This document shows, piece by piece, positions 45,471-54,249 of a DNA stretch of 64,000 nt. The stretch comes from Parapedobacter defluvii. Its GTDB lineage: Bacteria > Bacteroidota > Bacteroidia > Sphingobacteriales > Sphingobacteriaceae. The translations under genes and the position numbers were made by a program. Position 1 is the stretch's first letter. Every line of letters starts with the position of its first letter. A model generated the notes under the pieces. That model did no database searches and was not told the DNA's origin. It saw only the letters and a list, made by a program, of their open reading frames with translations. The stretch is taken from positions 186,001 to 250,000 of the forward strand of contig NZ_BMIK01000004.1 in the NCBI RefSeq assembly GCF_014642075.1, read 5' to 3'.

Positions 45471-46850
45471 TTGCGATTGAAAGGCGAACGCACCAAATGG
45501 TTTTTTAACTCGCTTACGGCTTGTTGGCAGGAACTGACCGGTAAGCCGGGAGAGCTATCGCGCGAAAACCGCGGTTTTAATGTTGTGTCGCTGTACATGA
45601 TTTTGTTACTGGCGATTCTGATTCCTTTAGACATTTATCTCGGCCTTTGGGAGATTGCAGCGGGGCTGGCCGTGACCGAAGGAATGCTGATCACCATGTT
45701 TCTTCTGTCTCGTTATCGGGGTTTGCATCGTGTAGGACTAACTGTATATGCGATCCACAGCTACCTGCTTATTATTTTTACCTATTTGTACAATGGGGGG
45801 AACGCCGGCCCGGCCCTTTATTTTTTTCTACTCACTTATTCGCTTCTGATAGCATTCACTGCGCAACGGCTTCATTGGGTTTGGACCGGATTACACCTTG
45901 TTTTATCGGTTGGCTTATTGATAGGTGAATACGTTTATCCATCTATTGTGATGGTCGGCTATGATTCCAAAAGTTCACGTTTTACCGATCTGACGACCTC
46001 CTTCCCGATTATTATTATTTGCATGTATGCCGCAACGAGCTACCTCCGGAAAGCATACGAACGCGAGCGGGCGGCGGCTGAACTTCAGAATAATCTGTTG
46101 CAGCAAGCAAATCGTGAAAAAATTGAGTTGATTTCCATCTTGGGCCACGACTTAAGGAATCCATTGAACGCCTTGACAGGCACACTCGAAATCCTCACCC
46201 GGGAAGATCTTTCTTCCGAAGTGGAAAAAAAGCTGAAAGGTGAGTTATTGGTTTCTGCCTATCATACATCAGACTTGCTCAATAACGTACTCGCTTGGGT
46301 ATCGGGGCAGATAAAGGGCATTAACCCGTTGTTTACCTGGGTAGATCCGGAGATGATCATTGAACGCGTATTAGCAGTGCAGGGGCTTATGGCGGAGAAG
46401 AAGGGGATTGCGATTCAGTTGGATGTCAAGAAAGGAATCAAAGTACTTGCAGATGCTGAAATGCTGGAGGTGATTATCCGAAATCTGATAAGCAATGCAC
46501 TTAAGTTTACTCCGCAAAAAGGTACGATTCGCATAGCGGTGACAGAAGACCTGGTAAGCAATCAGTGCACAATTTCTATAGACGATGATGGCGTGGGCAT
46601 ACCAGACGGAGATTTAAAAAACATTTTCAACGTCCGTATCCAGTCAACATACGGTACCGAAAGCGAAAAGGGAATCGGACTGGGTCTGTTTCTATGCCGG
46701 GAGCTTACCCTCCGGTTAAATGGAAAAATCTGGGCGGAAAGCGAACTGGGCAAAGGGTCCGTTTTTTTTCTCACATTGCCCCTGTATACCCACGATAATC
46801 CCACCGACCGGTTTCCTCTGCAAAAGAACGTATTCCAGACGTTCCATTAA
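45471..46850 (+). CDS. membrane sensor histidine kinase, probable TTG start
   Basis: A 459-residue protein with about six transmembrane helices (roughly 40-190), a coiled linker, a HisKA domain with ILGHDLRNPLNAL (His226) and an HATPase domain with NLISNALKFTPQKG, DDDGVGIPDGD and GIGLGLFLCRE. There is no fused receiver and no neighbouring response-regulator gene, so it is an orphan kinase. No ATG precedes helix 1 in frame: an in-frame stop lies at 45447-45449, the first possible start is TTG at 45471, and the next ATG (45597) would cut into helix 1. An out-of-frame ATG at 45463 would come into frame if one T were missing from the sequence near 45470. The end FQTFH is unremarkable. Confidence 0.85.
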   Translation: MRLKGERTKWFFNSLTACWQELTGKPGELSRENRGFNVVSLYMILLLAILIPLDIYLGLWEIAAGLAVTEGMLITMFLLSRYRGLHRVGLTVYAIHSYLLIIFTYLYNGGNAGPALYFFLLTYSLLIAFTAQRLHWVWTGLHLVLSVGLLIGEYVYPSIVMVGYDSKSSRFTDLTTSFPIIIICMYAATSYLRKAYERERAAAELQNNLLQQANREKIELISILGHDLRNPLNALTGTLEILTREDLSSEVEKKLKGELLVSAYHTSDLLNNVLAWVSGQIKGINPLFTWVDPEMIIERVLAVQGLMAEKKGIAIQLDVKKGIKVLADAEMLEVIIRNLISNALKFTPQKGTIRIAVTEDLVSNQCTISIDDDGVGIPDGDLKNIFNVRIQSTYGTESEKGIGLGLFLCRELTLRLNGKIWAESELGKGSVFFLTLPLYTHDNPTDRFPLQKNVFQTFH

Positions 46851-46942
46851 TCCCGTTCTCCCCAGCCAATGGTTTTTCCAGGACGTGGATGTTTGGATTT
46901 ATTTTTGTAGGCTATGATTTCGTAAATGCGATGCATTTTATC

Positions 46943-46950
46943 TATGTTTG
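46943..46950 (+). promoter_or_regulatory. candidate -7 box for phosphoglucomutase gene
   Basis: TATGTTTG matches TAnnTTTG. Transcription would begin near 46957, 14 bases before the ATG at 46971. This excludes the upstream in-frame ATG at 46926 as the main start. Confidence 0.42.
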
Positions 46951-46970
46951 AAAAGGAAAGAAATTTGACC

Positions 46971-48710
46971 ATGACGACAACGAATTTAGATCCCGCGATC
47001 CAGGCACGCGCCGAAGTTTGGCTACATGCGCCTTATGATGAGTCCACTACAGCGGCTGTAAAAGAATTATTTGATACAAAGCAGTATACTGAATTAACAG
47101 ACAGCTTTTATAAGGATCTTGAATTCGGGACCGGGGGTCTCCGGGGCATTATGGGGGTGGGTACCAACCGGATGAACAAATATACCATTGGCAGGGCTAC
47201 GCAGGGGTTGAGCAATTATCTGCTCAAAACCTATCCGGGAGAACAAATTAAAGTAGCCATTTCTTATGACAGCCGCAATAATTCGCAATCGTTTGCCCGT
47301 TTGGTGGCCGATGTGTTTTCAGCCAATGGCATTCAGGTATATTTGTTTGCTGAATTGAGGCCTACGCCGCATCTGTCGTTTGCGGTCCGGCATCTCGGAT
47401 GCCACGCCGGGGTGATGCTGACAGCTTCGCACAACCCTAAGGAGTACAACGGTTATAAAGCCTATTGGAACGATGGTGGTCAGCTGGTTCCACCTCACGA
47501 CAAAAATGTGATCCAGGAAGTGTACGCCATCGAAGATCCGGATGAAATCAAATTTTCGGCCAACGAGGCGAATATTCACTTGCTGGGCAAGGAAATGGAC
47601 GAGGCTTATTTGGATGCCATCGCCACCTTAACCATCCGGCCGGAAACCGTAGCACGGCAAAAGGACCTGAAAATTGTCTATTCGCCTATCCACGGTACAG
47701 GTGTTACGCTGGTACCACCCGCTTTGCAGCGTTGGGGATTTGCTAACGTGCAGGTGGTGGAAGCACAAGCCAAACCAGATGGCAATTTCCCGACGGTAGT
47801 GTATCCGAATCCGGAAGAAGAAGAAGCCATGTCACTGGCGGTAGAAGCAGGTGAGCGTATTGGAGCAGATGTAATCTTTGCCACGGATCCCGATGCGGAC
47901 CGCGTGGGAGCGTCTGTCCGGAATAAGGATGGCGCTTACCAACTACTCAATGGAAACCAAATCGGTAGCTTATTGGTTAACTATGTACTGTCTGCAAAAA
48001 AAGAACAGGGCGATTTGCGGCCCGATGATTATGTGGTCAAAACCATCGTGACGACCAACTTGATTGCAGACATCGCCAAGCAATACGGCGTCACCTATTA
48101 CGATACCCTTACAGGCTTTAAGTACATCGGCGAACTGATCACGTTGAAAAACGGACAGGGCCGTTTTCTGGTAGGCGGGGAAGAAAGTTATGGCTACTTG
48201 GTTGGTGAACTGGTGCGCGATAAAGACGCTGTGGTATCTGCTGTATTCATTGCCGAAATGGCGGCTTATTACAAAGACCAGGGCAAAACGTTGTTTGATG
48301 CGCTGATAGACCTATACACGCAGCATGGTTATTATAACGAGAAACTGATCTCGCTGACAAAAAAAGGAAAGGCCGGAGCCGAAGAAATCAAAGCGATGAT
48401 GGAACGCCTGCGGACCGATCCGCCCCAAACCCTTGGAGGCATCGATGTAGCCGAAATCAAGGATTACGAAAGGAGTGAGTCGTACAACCTCAAAACAGGC
48501 AAACGAGAGGCAATCAACCTTCCTAAGTCGGACGTCTTGCAGTTTATCACCGTGGATGGCGACGTGATCTCCGCCCGTCCCTCAGGCACGGAACCCAAAA
48601 TCAAATTTTATTGCAGCGTACGGCAACCGCTCAGCAGCGCCGCGGATTTTGATCGCGTAGGGCAGGAATTGGAAGAACGGGTGGATCGGATCATGAAAGA
48701 CATTGCCTAA
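46971..48710 (+). CDS. phospho-sugar mutase (phosphoglucomutase/phosphomannomutase family)
   Basis: A 579-residue alpha-D-phosphohexomutase that interconverts hexose 1- and 6-phosphates. Numbered from the chosen start, the phosphoserine loop is TASHNP (151-156, Ser153), the Mg site DPDADR (306-311), the sugar-binding loop GGEESYG and the phosphate-binding loop RPSGTEP near the C-terminus. EFGTGGLRG near 51-59 is typical of the long PGM/PMM group of Bacteroidota. The frame opens at 46926, but a -7 box at 46943-46950 and a normal MTTTN start favour 46971. The NUDIX gene follows after 2 bp, so the two form an operon. Confidence 0.94.
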   Translation: MTTTNLDPAIQARAEVWLHAPYDESTTAAVKELFDTKQYTELTDSFYKDLEFGTGGLRGIMGVGTNRMNKYTIGRATQGLSNYLLKTYPGEQIKVAISYDSRNNSQSFARLVADVFSANGIQVYLFAELRPTPHLSFAVRHLGCHAGVMLTASHNPKEYNGYKAYWNDGGQLVPPHDKNVIQEVYAIEDPDEIKFSANEANIHLLGKEMDEAYLDAIATLTIRPETVARQKDLKIVYSPIHGTGVTLVPPALQRWGFANVQVVEAQAKPDGNFPTVVYPNPEEEEAMSLAVEAGERIGADVIFATDPDADRVGASVRNKDGAYQLLNGNQIGSLLVNYVLSAKKEQGDLRPDDYVVKTIVTTNLIADIAKQYGVTYYDTLTGFKYIGELITLKNGQGRFLVGGEESYGYLVGELVRDKDAVVSAVFIAEMAAYYKDQGKTLFDALIDLYTQHGYYNEKLISLTKKGKAGAEEIKAMMERLRTDPPQTLGGIDVAEIKDYERSESYNLKTGKREAINLPKSDVLQFITVDGDVISARPSGTEPKIKFYCSVRQPLSSAADFDRVGQELEERVDRIMKDIA

Positions 48711-48712
48711 CC

Positions 48713-49258
48713 ATGCTGCATTGGGAAACGCTCTCGTCTGAATATTTAGTGCAGGCGCCCTGGGCAGTACTGCGCAAGGATGTATGCCGCATGCCAAATG
48801 GGCATGTGGTACCGGAGTACTATGTGTTGGAATATCCCGACTGGGTAAATATGGTGGCACTTACCGCCGACAACCAGTTTATTCTCGTCAAGCAATACCG
48901 TCATGGCGTGGCGCAGGATGTGCTCGAAATTCCGGGCGGAGTCATTGACCCCGGCGAAGACGCTCCTACCGCGGCTACCCGGGAGATGCTTGAGGAAACC
49001 GGCTACCAGTTTGATACGATTGAGGAACTGGCCACGTTATTTCCCAACCCTGCAACCGCAAACAACCGTACGTACACCTATCTGTTTACCGGTGGCGTGA
49101 AGGTACAGGAGCAGGATTTGGATGAGCAGGAAGATATTGAAGTTCTCTTGGTCTCACCCGAAGAATTGAAACAGTTGCTGATTGGAAATCAGTTCGGGCA
49201 GGCCTTACATACAGCCGCACTTTTTTATGCGTTGATGCACCTAGGTCTGCTTAAATAA
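48713..49258 (+). CDS. NUDIX hydrolase, ADP-ribose pyrophosphatase-like
   Basis: A 181-residue hydrolase with a complete Nudix box (GX5EX7REUXEEXGU) from Gly76 to Tyr98: GGVIDPGED, then REMLEETGY. The preceding VKQYRHGVAQDVLEIPGG is typical of ADP-ribose or ADP-sugar pyrophosphatases. It starts 2 bp after the phosphoglucomutase stop and is co-transcribed with it, which suggests control of nucleotide-sugar levels. Substrate preference among ADP-ribose and ADP-sugars cannot be decided from the sequence. Confidence 0.9.
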   Translation: MLHWETLSSEYLVQAPWAVLRKDVCRMPNGHVVPEYYVLEYPDWVNMVALTADNQFILVKQYRHGVAQDVLEIPGGVIDPGEDAPTAATREMLEETGYQFDTIEELATLFPNPATANNRTYTYLFTGGVKVQEQDLDEQEDIEVLLVSPEELKQLLIGNQFGQALHTAALFYALMHLGLLK

Positions 49259-49276
49259 CCGTATCTCTTATTATGG

Positions 49277-49317
49277 ACTGTCCGATATCGAACACTTGTT
49301 GTCCGGTATCGGACAGT
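49277..49317 (+). terminator. possible terminator of the mutase-NUDIX operon, overlapping an operator pair
   Basis: ACTGTCCGATA (49277-49287) and TATCGGACAGT (49307-49317) are perfect 11-bp arms around a 19-base loop, and TTTTGTTTTT follows directly. The structure can act as an intrinsic terminator. The same bases also contain the tandem palindromes listed separately. Confidence 0.5.
49279..49315. promoter_or_regulatory. tandem palindromic operator upstream of FtsX permease
   Basis: Two 16-bp palindromes of form TGTnCG-N4-CGnACA occur side by side: TGTCCGATATCGAACA (49279-49294) and TGTCCGGTATCGGACA (49300-49315). Their starts are 21 bp apart, two DNA turns, so dimers would bind the same face. 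They lie 150 bp upstream of the permease ATG. A second pair with the same pattern precedes the ABC ATPase gene at 53570. Confidence 0.5.
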
Positions 49318-49464
49318 TTTGTTTTTAGGATCTGCTGTGGAGCTTTGGAAGACAGCCTGTTAACGGGTTGGGAATGAATTTCGTATGAAAAAACGTGCGG
49401 AATTACGGAGGCATTTATGGAAAACCCGTTACGAACGGATCTATTTAATATAAAAACCATACGT

Positions 49465-51804
49465 ATGAATAACCTGAAGATCGCTTGGCGCAATGCACTG
49501 CGGTCAAAACTGTTTGCGGCATTCAATATCCTTGGTCTTGCCTTGGGATTTGCGGGTTTCATCCTCGCTTACTTGTACATTAACCGGGAAACAAGCTATG
49601 ATAAATGGAATCCAAATTATGAGAACATTTACCTCGTAGGGCTTTCTTATCAAGGAAACCATACCGACCTTACACCGGCGGCGCTGGCGACAGCTATCAA
49701 AGCGAAGCTGCCGGAAGTGGAGGAAGTGGGTAGGGTGTCATATTTCCCCTGGGAGATGCCTTTTATACACGACAACGGCGAAGCCATTGTGAAAGATTGG
49801 AAGATGGCAGATCTTTCCATTGCAACGATGTTCGGTGTCGCGGCACATGGCTTCAGCCTTACAGAGGAAGAGCACCCCGAAGCGAATCTGGTAACTTCCG
49901 CAATTGCAAATGCGTTGTTTCCGAAACTCCCTGAACGGGAGTTTGAGCCCCGGCAGATTGCACTTCAAAGTGAAGAGAGTGGTTCTTTTCCGTATATACA
50001 TGGTGTCGCAAAAGAACGTGGATTATCCAACCTGGCTTATGAGGCCATCTTTTTTAAGGCTAACCTTGCCGGGGACAATCCAGGGGACCCGCTTCAATAC
50101 CAGACCTACATTCAGGTAAAACCAGGGACGGATATCGCGCTGTTGGACAAGAAGATCAAAGAAATCTATAAGCGGGAGATTTCACAGCGGCATCATACCG
50201 TTACTTCGGCTTTCGCCAAGGGTGAAACGTACTTAGACCCGTTGCAAAACCTGCATTTGCGGCCGCAGCACGGTTCGAATACCGGTTATATAACTGTTTG
50301 GGCGTTAGGCATATTGTCGGGAGTCATTTTACTGTTGGCGGGCATCAATTTCGCCAATCTGATGGTCGCACAGGCGAATAAACGGGCAAAGGAAATCGGC
50401 CTCAAAAAAGTATTCGGAGTGAGCCGGGTTCGATTGATGTTGCAATTTATGGGGGAAGTGTTGTTTCAATGCTTGCTGGCGGCCGTTCTTGCATGGGGCA
50501 TGGTGGTACTCTGCCGGAATGGGCTACAAAAATGGTTGGCTTATGATCTTGCCGCTTTTGCCATGGACGGTCAGATCGCTTGGCAGCTGCTGATAGCGGC
50601 GTCCCTTACCGCGTTGGTATCGGGCAGCTATCCCGCTATGCTTCTTTCCGGCTATCATCCGGTAACGATTTTGAAAGGCAGTTTCCAAACCAGCCACCGT
50701 ACGGCTTGGTTCCGCCACGCGTTGTTGACATTTCAGTTTGTCATTGCGCTGGTATTCATTGCAGGGATGCTGATCCTCAATCGGCAGCTGAATTATATCC
50801 GGGATGGAGACAAGGGGTTTGAGCCGGCGCAAGTGGTATACATCAAAAATCAGATGCTGCTTAACAACCCGGCAGATTTCAAACCCTTTCGCGATCGGAT
50901 GCAGGCTTATCCCGGTATTGAATATGCCACGGCAGCGACCAGCGCTCCGGGAAGCATCGGCCCCGCTGAGAAGGAATTTCAGTATGTGGATGAGGTGCGC
51001 AAAGCAGATCACCTAGCCGTGGACTTCGACTATATCGAAACGATGGGCATGGAAATGCTGCAGGGGCGGTCATTTACGGAGGCTTTTGCAGCCGATTCCA
51101 CGAACGGGGCGATCGTCAATGAAACACTGGTAAAGGCTTTTGGGATGCAGAGCCCCATTGGGCAAACCATCCGCGGCTGTGACGCCGACTTCCAAATTGT
51201 CGGCGTGGTCAAGGACAGCAAAATGCAGGGTTTCGAAAAATTGGTACATCCAACTGTTTATTCGATTAACAATACCTGCGGGCAATTCAAAACGGAAATC
51301 CTGATCAAGATCAAGCCCGGCACGACGCGACAAACGCTGGCCGCATTGGAAAGAGACTGGAAATCCATTAACAGGTTGGACGGTGCGCATTTCCGCTATG
51401 AATTCGTCGATCAGAAATACGCTGCATTGCATGCTCAGCAAGAGCAATTGGAGTCCGCTTTTAGTACGTTCACGATCCTCTCCATCGCCATTGCGATGAT
51501 GGGCCTGTTCAGTATGTCGGCTTACAGCATCAGTATCCGCAAAAAGGAGGTGAGTATCCGAAAGGTACTCGGGGCATCGGTTGGACAGCTGTTCGTGCAG
51601 CTCAACAGGCCGTTCTTACGGATTTTCCTGGTCGCAAACCTCATTGCACTTCCTTTGGCTTACCTGTTGGTAGATCGTTGGCTAGCGACTTTCGCTTACC
51701 GCATTACCGTATCCTGGTGGATGTTTGCCCTAGCGGGGCGTTATGGCATTGCTCATTGCCCTGCTTACCGTTGCCTATCAATCGCTGCGGGCAGCACGGG
51801 CTAA
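49465..51804 (+). CDS. FtsX-like ABC permease (two-FtsX-domain type), C-terminal frameshift
   Basis: A protein of about 780 residues of the large Bacteroidota permease family: an N-terminal helix (NLKIAWRNALRSKLFAAFNI), a MacB_PCD periplasmic domain, FtsX helices (near 280-430), a second periplasmic domain and a final FtsX helix set (SISIRKKEVSIRKVLGASV). I chose ATG 49465; 49417 is an alternative. After WWMFALAG the frame gives an unrelated tail and stops at 51804. Shifting by one base at 51739 restores a family-typical ending, VMALLIALLTVAYQSL then RAARANPVDWLRDE, stopping at 51832. So one extra C is present, either a real frameshift that removes the last helix or a sequencing error. No ATPase is adjacent; 53570 is the likely partner. 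Confidence 0.85.
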   Translation: MNNLKIAWRNALRSKLFAAFNILGLALGFAGFILAYLYINRETSYDKWNPNYENIYLVGLSYQGNHTDLTPAALATAIKAKLPEVEEVGRVSYFPWEMPFIHDNGEAIVKDWKMADLSIATMFGVAAHGFSLTEEEHPEANLVTSAIANALFPKLPEREFEPRQIALQSEESGSFPYIHGVAKERGLSNLAYEAIFFKANLAGDNPGDPLQYQTYIQVKPGTDIALLDKKIKEIYKREISQRHHTVTSAFAKGETYLDPLQNLHLRPQHGSNTGYITVWALGILSGVILLLAGINFANLMVAQANKRAKEIGLKKVFGVSRVRLMLQFMGEVLFQCLLAAVLAWGMVVLCRNGLQKWLAYDLAAFAMDGQIAWQLLIAASLTALVSGSYPAMLLSGYHPVTILKGSFQTSHRTAWFRHALLTFQFVIALVFIAGMLILNRQLNYIRDGDKGFEPAQVVYIKNQMLLNNPADFKPFRDRMQAYPGIEYATAATSAPGSIGPAEKEFQYVDEVRKADHLAVDFDYIETMGMEMLQGRSFTEAFAADSTNGAIVNETLVKAFGMQSPIGQTIRGCDADFQIVGVVKDSKMQGFEKLVHPTVYSINNTCGQFKTEILIKIKPGTTRQTLAALERDWKSINRLDGAHFRYEFVDQKYAALHAQQEQLESAFSTFTILSIAIAMMGLFSMSAYSISIRKKEVSIRKVLGASVGQLFVQLNRPFLRIFLVANLIALPLAYLLVDRWLATFAYRITVSWWMFALAGRYGIAHCPAYRCLSIAAGSTG

Positions 51805-51888
51805 TCCGGTCGATTGGTTAAGGGATGAATAGTGGAATGCCAGGACAGCCGAAAGCTGGCAACTAAAGGCTCCAGGCCCATACCTAAG

Positions 51889-53130
51889 TTAAAAAACAGG
51901 CTCCGCTTCGTCTTCGATTATCTCTACGGTGGCCCGATGCGTATGAAGCTCGGCCGAATGCGTTATGCGGTTTTGTCGGACTTGATGAAGAATGAAGGCT
52001 AATGCGAACAATGCACCAAAAGCCGCCATGGCCGCACCTACCCATTCCGGCGAAGAGTAGCCATATCCCATTGCAATGGGTAAGCCGCCCAAAAATGCCC
52101 CGAGTGCATTACCGATGTTGAAACTCGCCTGGCTCACCGAAGCGGCCAGCATTTCTGACCCTTTTGCGGTATTGATCATCAACATTTGTATAGGGGCCGA
52201 CAGCGCGAATGCAATGCTGCCCAAAATAAAAGTCATTATAAGGGAGGGGATGGGGTAAACAGACACATATTGCTGGGTGACCAGTGCGGCTGCCATTGCA
52301 CTGAGCAGTATAAGAGATGCTTTAGCCGGTGAAACGAGATCCGCCAAACGACCGCCCAGTAGATTGCCGATAAACATACCAACGCCCGCTAGCATCAGGA
52401 TGTATGTCATAGACGACTCTGAGAAGCCGGCAACCTTGGTCATCAGGGGCGAGATGTAACTGTACCACGAAAAAAGCCCACCTGTGCCGATGGCAATCAT
52501 CCCAATGATTAACCACGCTTCTTGCCGCCTGAAAAAACGCAACTGGGTCTTTACGCTGCCTGCCTGCTTTGCCGGCATATCAGGCATCCACAACTTCAAA
52601 GATAATAAGGTAAGGATACCTACAAGTACGACAATGGCAAATGAATACCGCCAGATGAAATGATGGCCAATATAAGTGCCGAGCGGTACACCAATGAGGT
52701 TAGCAATGGTCAGCCCCGCAAACATAATCGAAATAGCCTGGGCCTCCTTGCCTGGTTTGGCCAAGCGGCTGGCTACTACGGAACCCACGCCGAAGAAGGC
52801 ACCATGGGGAAGACCTGCAAGCACCCGGGAAATAAGTAACGAATAGTAATCCGGAGCAAATGCAGTAAATGCATTGAATAGCGTAAAGAGTACCATCAGC
52901 CCGAGAAGGATGCGTTTGGGCGGATACTTACCTGCAATCACCACAAGCAGGGGAGCTCCAATTACCACACCCATCGCGTACGCTGCGATCAGGTGGCCTG
53001 CGGTGGGGATATCGATGCCTAAATCTTGTGCAATATCCTCCAGCAACCCCATCATCACAAATTCGGTAATGCCAATACCCAATCCTCCAAAAAGGAGTGA
53101 TAATAAACTTCTCTTTATCGTTGTTTGCAT
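51889..53130 (-). CDS. MFS transporter, AraJ/DHA1 efflux type
   Basis: A 413-residue, 12-helix inner-membrane transporter. FGGLGIGITEFVMMGLLEDIAQDLG opens helix 1, SRVLAGLPHGAFFGVGSVVASRLA lies in helices 4-5, and NLLGGRLADLVSP marks the second half; all are typical of AraJ-like drug or sugar efflux permeases. The frame reaches 53196, but ATG 53130 gives the usual N-terminus, and a -7 box at 53167-53174 puts the transcript start near 53160. A polar, acidic C-terminal tail (EIIEDEAEPVF) follows the last helix. The gene is convergent with the permease gene and divergent from the ABC ATPase gene. Its substrate is unknown. Confidence 0.9.
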   Translation of the reverse strand: MQTTIKRSLLSLLFGGLGIGITEFVMMGLLEDIAQDLGIDIPTAGHLIAAYAMGVVIGAPLLVVIAGKYPPKRILLGLMVLFTLFNAFTAFAPDYYSLLISRVLAGLPHGAFFGVGSVVASRLAKPGKEAQAISIMFAGLTIANLIGVPLGTYIGHHFIWRYSFAIVVLVGILTLLSLKLWMPDMPAKQAGSVKTQLRFFRRQEAWLIIGMIAIGTGGLFSWYSYISPLMTKVAGFSESSMTYILMLAGVGMFIGNLLGGRLADLVSPAKASLILLSAMAAALVTQQYVSVYPIPSLIMTFILGSIAFALSAPIQMLMINTAKGSEMLAASVSQASFNIGNALGAFLGGLPIAMGYGYSSPEWVGAAMAAFGALFALAFILHQVRQNRITHSAELHTHRATVEIIEDEAEPVF

Positions 53131-53166
53131 ATTTTTTCTGTCAAATTGCTTAGTGTAAAAAGTACA

Positions 53167-53174
53167 CAAAGATA
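53167..53174 (-). promoter_or_regulatory. candidate -7 box for the MFS transporter gene
   Basis: The minus strand reads TATCTTTG, matching TAnnTTTG, 36 bases upstream of ATG 53130. No properly spaced -33 TTG is visible. Confidence 0.4.
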
Positions 53175-53262
53175 ATACTTTTTCTATGGGTTGCACACGT
53201 ACTCAACAAAATAGAGGTTAGCATATGATACAGCGTTGATATAACCCTCACTCAGCAAGAGG

Positions 53263-53300
53263 TGTGCGGAATCGGACAATTAGCTGTTCGGAAACGTACA
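53263..53300. promoter_or_regulatory. tandem palindromic operator upstream of ABC ATPase
   Basis: TGTGCGGAATCGGACA (53263-53278) and TGTTCGGAAACGTACA (53285-53300) both fit TGTnCG-N4-CGnACA and start 22 bp apart. Pattern and spacing match the pair at 49279-49315. Here no T-tract follows and the outer arms do not form a good stem, so a protein-binding role fits better than a terminator. The pair lies 270 bp before the ATPase ATG and about 90 bp behind the MFS promoter. Confidence 0.48.
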
Positions 53301-53463
53301 CCGTACAATATATATTATCAGGTTAGTTGCTGTTTATTAGTCCGTTACAGTAATGGAGGGATTTTGGCAGGTGAATAGGTCGATTACATTGCATATATAA
53401 AACGAACTTAATGGAGCAATCGTATGGACGCCAAAAAACTCAATAAAAGATCAATAATTTATC

Positions 53464-53471
53464 TAAGTTTG
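53464..53471 (+). promoter_or_regulatory. candidate -7 box for the ABC ATPase gene
   Basis: TAAGTTTG matches TAnnTTTG, 98 bases before the ATG. No -33 box is found at the right distance, so support is weak. Confidence 0.28.
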
Positions 53472-53569
53472 AGTCCGTCAGCTTTCCATACTGCGCTGCC
53501 GGTCGATTAACGTACAACATTAACAAATCTGATAGCTGATAACTTGAATTCGGTAACCAAAAGCAGAAA

Positions 53570-54235
53570 ATGATCCAATTAAACAATATATTTAAATGGT
53601 ACAATGTAGGTGGCAATCGCTCATTTGTACTTAAAGATATCAATCTCCATATCGCCGAGGGCGAGTTTGTTTCGATTATGGGTCCCTCGGGCTCGGGAAA
53701 ATCCACATTGCTCCATATTCTTGGGCTTTTGGATGAGCCGGATGAAGGGGAGTATTTCTTTTTGGGCGAAAATGTGCTTGGACTGAAAGAAAAGCAGCGG
53801 TCGGCGCTATATAAACAATACATAGGTTTTGTATTCCAGGCGTATCACCTCATTGACGAGCTGACCGTATATGAAAATATCGAGACCCCGCTCATTTACA
53901 AAAATTTGAAAAGCAGCGAGCGGAAAGCAATTGTCGCAGACTTGATTGACCGGTTTGGCATCGTGGGAAAAAAGGATCTTTTTCCGACACAACTATCTGG
54001 AGGACAGCAGCAATTGGTAGGTATTGCGCGTGCCCTGGCCACTACACCCAAACTTTTATTGGCGGATGAACCTACGGGCAATCTGAACTCCAAGCAAGGA
54101 GAAGAAATCATGGACCTATTCAAACAACTCAATGAAGAAGACGGTGTAACGATTGTACAGGTAACACATTCCGAAAAAAATGCCGAATACGGTAACCGGA
54201 TTATTGAGTTGTTGGATGGGCAGATTGTAAAATAG
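53570..54235 (+). CDS. ABC transporter ATPase, LolD/MacB family
   Basis: A 221-residue stand-alone ATPase of the family that energises MacB, FtsX and LolCE permeases. Walker A is GPSGSGKST (38-46), the Q-loop ends at Gln90 (FVFQAYHLIDELTVYEN), the signature is LSGGQ (142-146) and Walker B is LLLADEP (162-168, Glu167), followed by TGNLNSKQGEEI and a switch His in VTHSEKNAEYG. The residue after QQQ in the signature is Leu rather than the usual Arg (QQQLVGIARAL). No permease gene is adjacent. The shared operator pattern with the permease at 49465 suggests that the two work together. Confidence 0.93.
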   Translation: MIQLNNIFKWYNVGGNRSFVLKDINLHIAEGEFVSIMGPSGSGKSTLLHILGLLDEPDEGEYFFLGENVLGLKEKQRSALYKQYIGFVFQAYHLIDELTVYENIETPLIYKNLKSSERKAIVADLIDRFGIVGKKDLFPTQLSGGQQQLVGIARALATTPKLLLADEPTGNLNSKQGEEIMDLFKQLNEEDGVTIVQVTHSEKNAEYGNRIIELLDGQIVK

Positions 54236-54249
54236 GGAAATTGCCTGTT

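Larger units (their letters stand above)
53175..53569. other. 395-bp divergent intergenic region
   Basis: The region lies between the MFS and ABC ATPase genes. It holds the tandem palindromes at 53263-53300 and a weak -7 box at 53464-53471. It is otherwise AT-rich, with no open frame of note and no RNA gene I recognise. Confidence 0.4.

Noticed and set aside
53361-53390. TTGGCAG resembling a sigma-54 -24 element near the ABC ATPase
   Set aside because: No TTGC element occurs at the required spacing (the nearest GG-to-GC distances are off), so a sigma-54 promoter is not supported.
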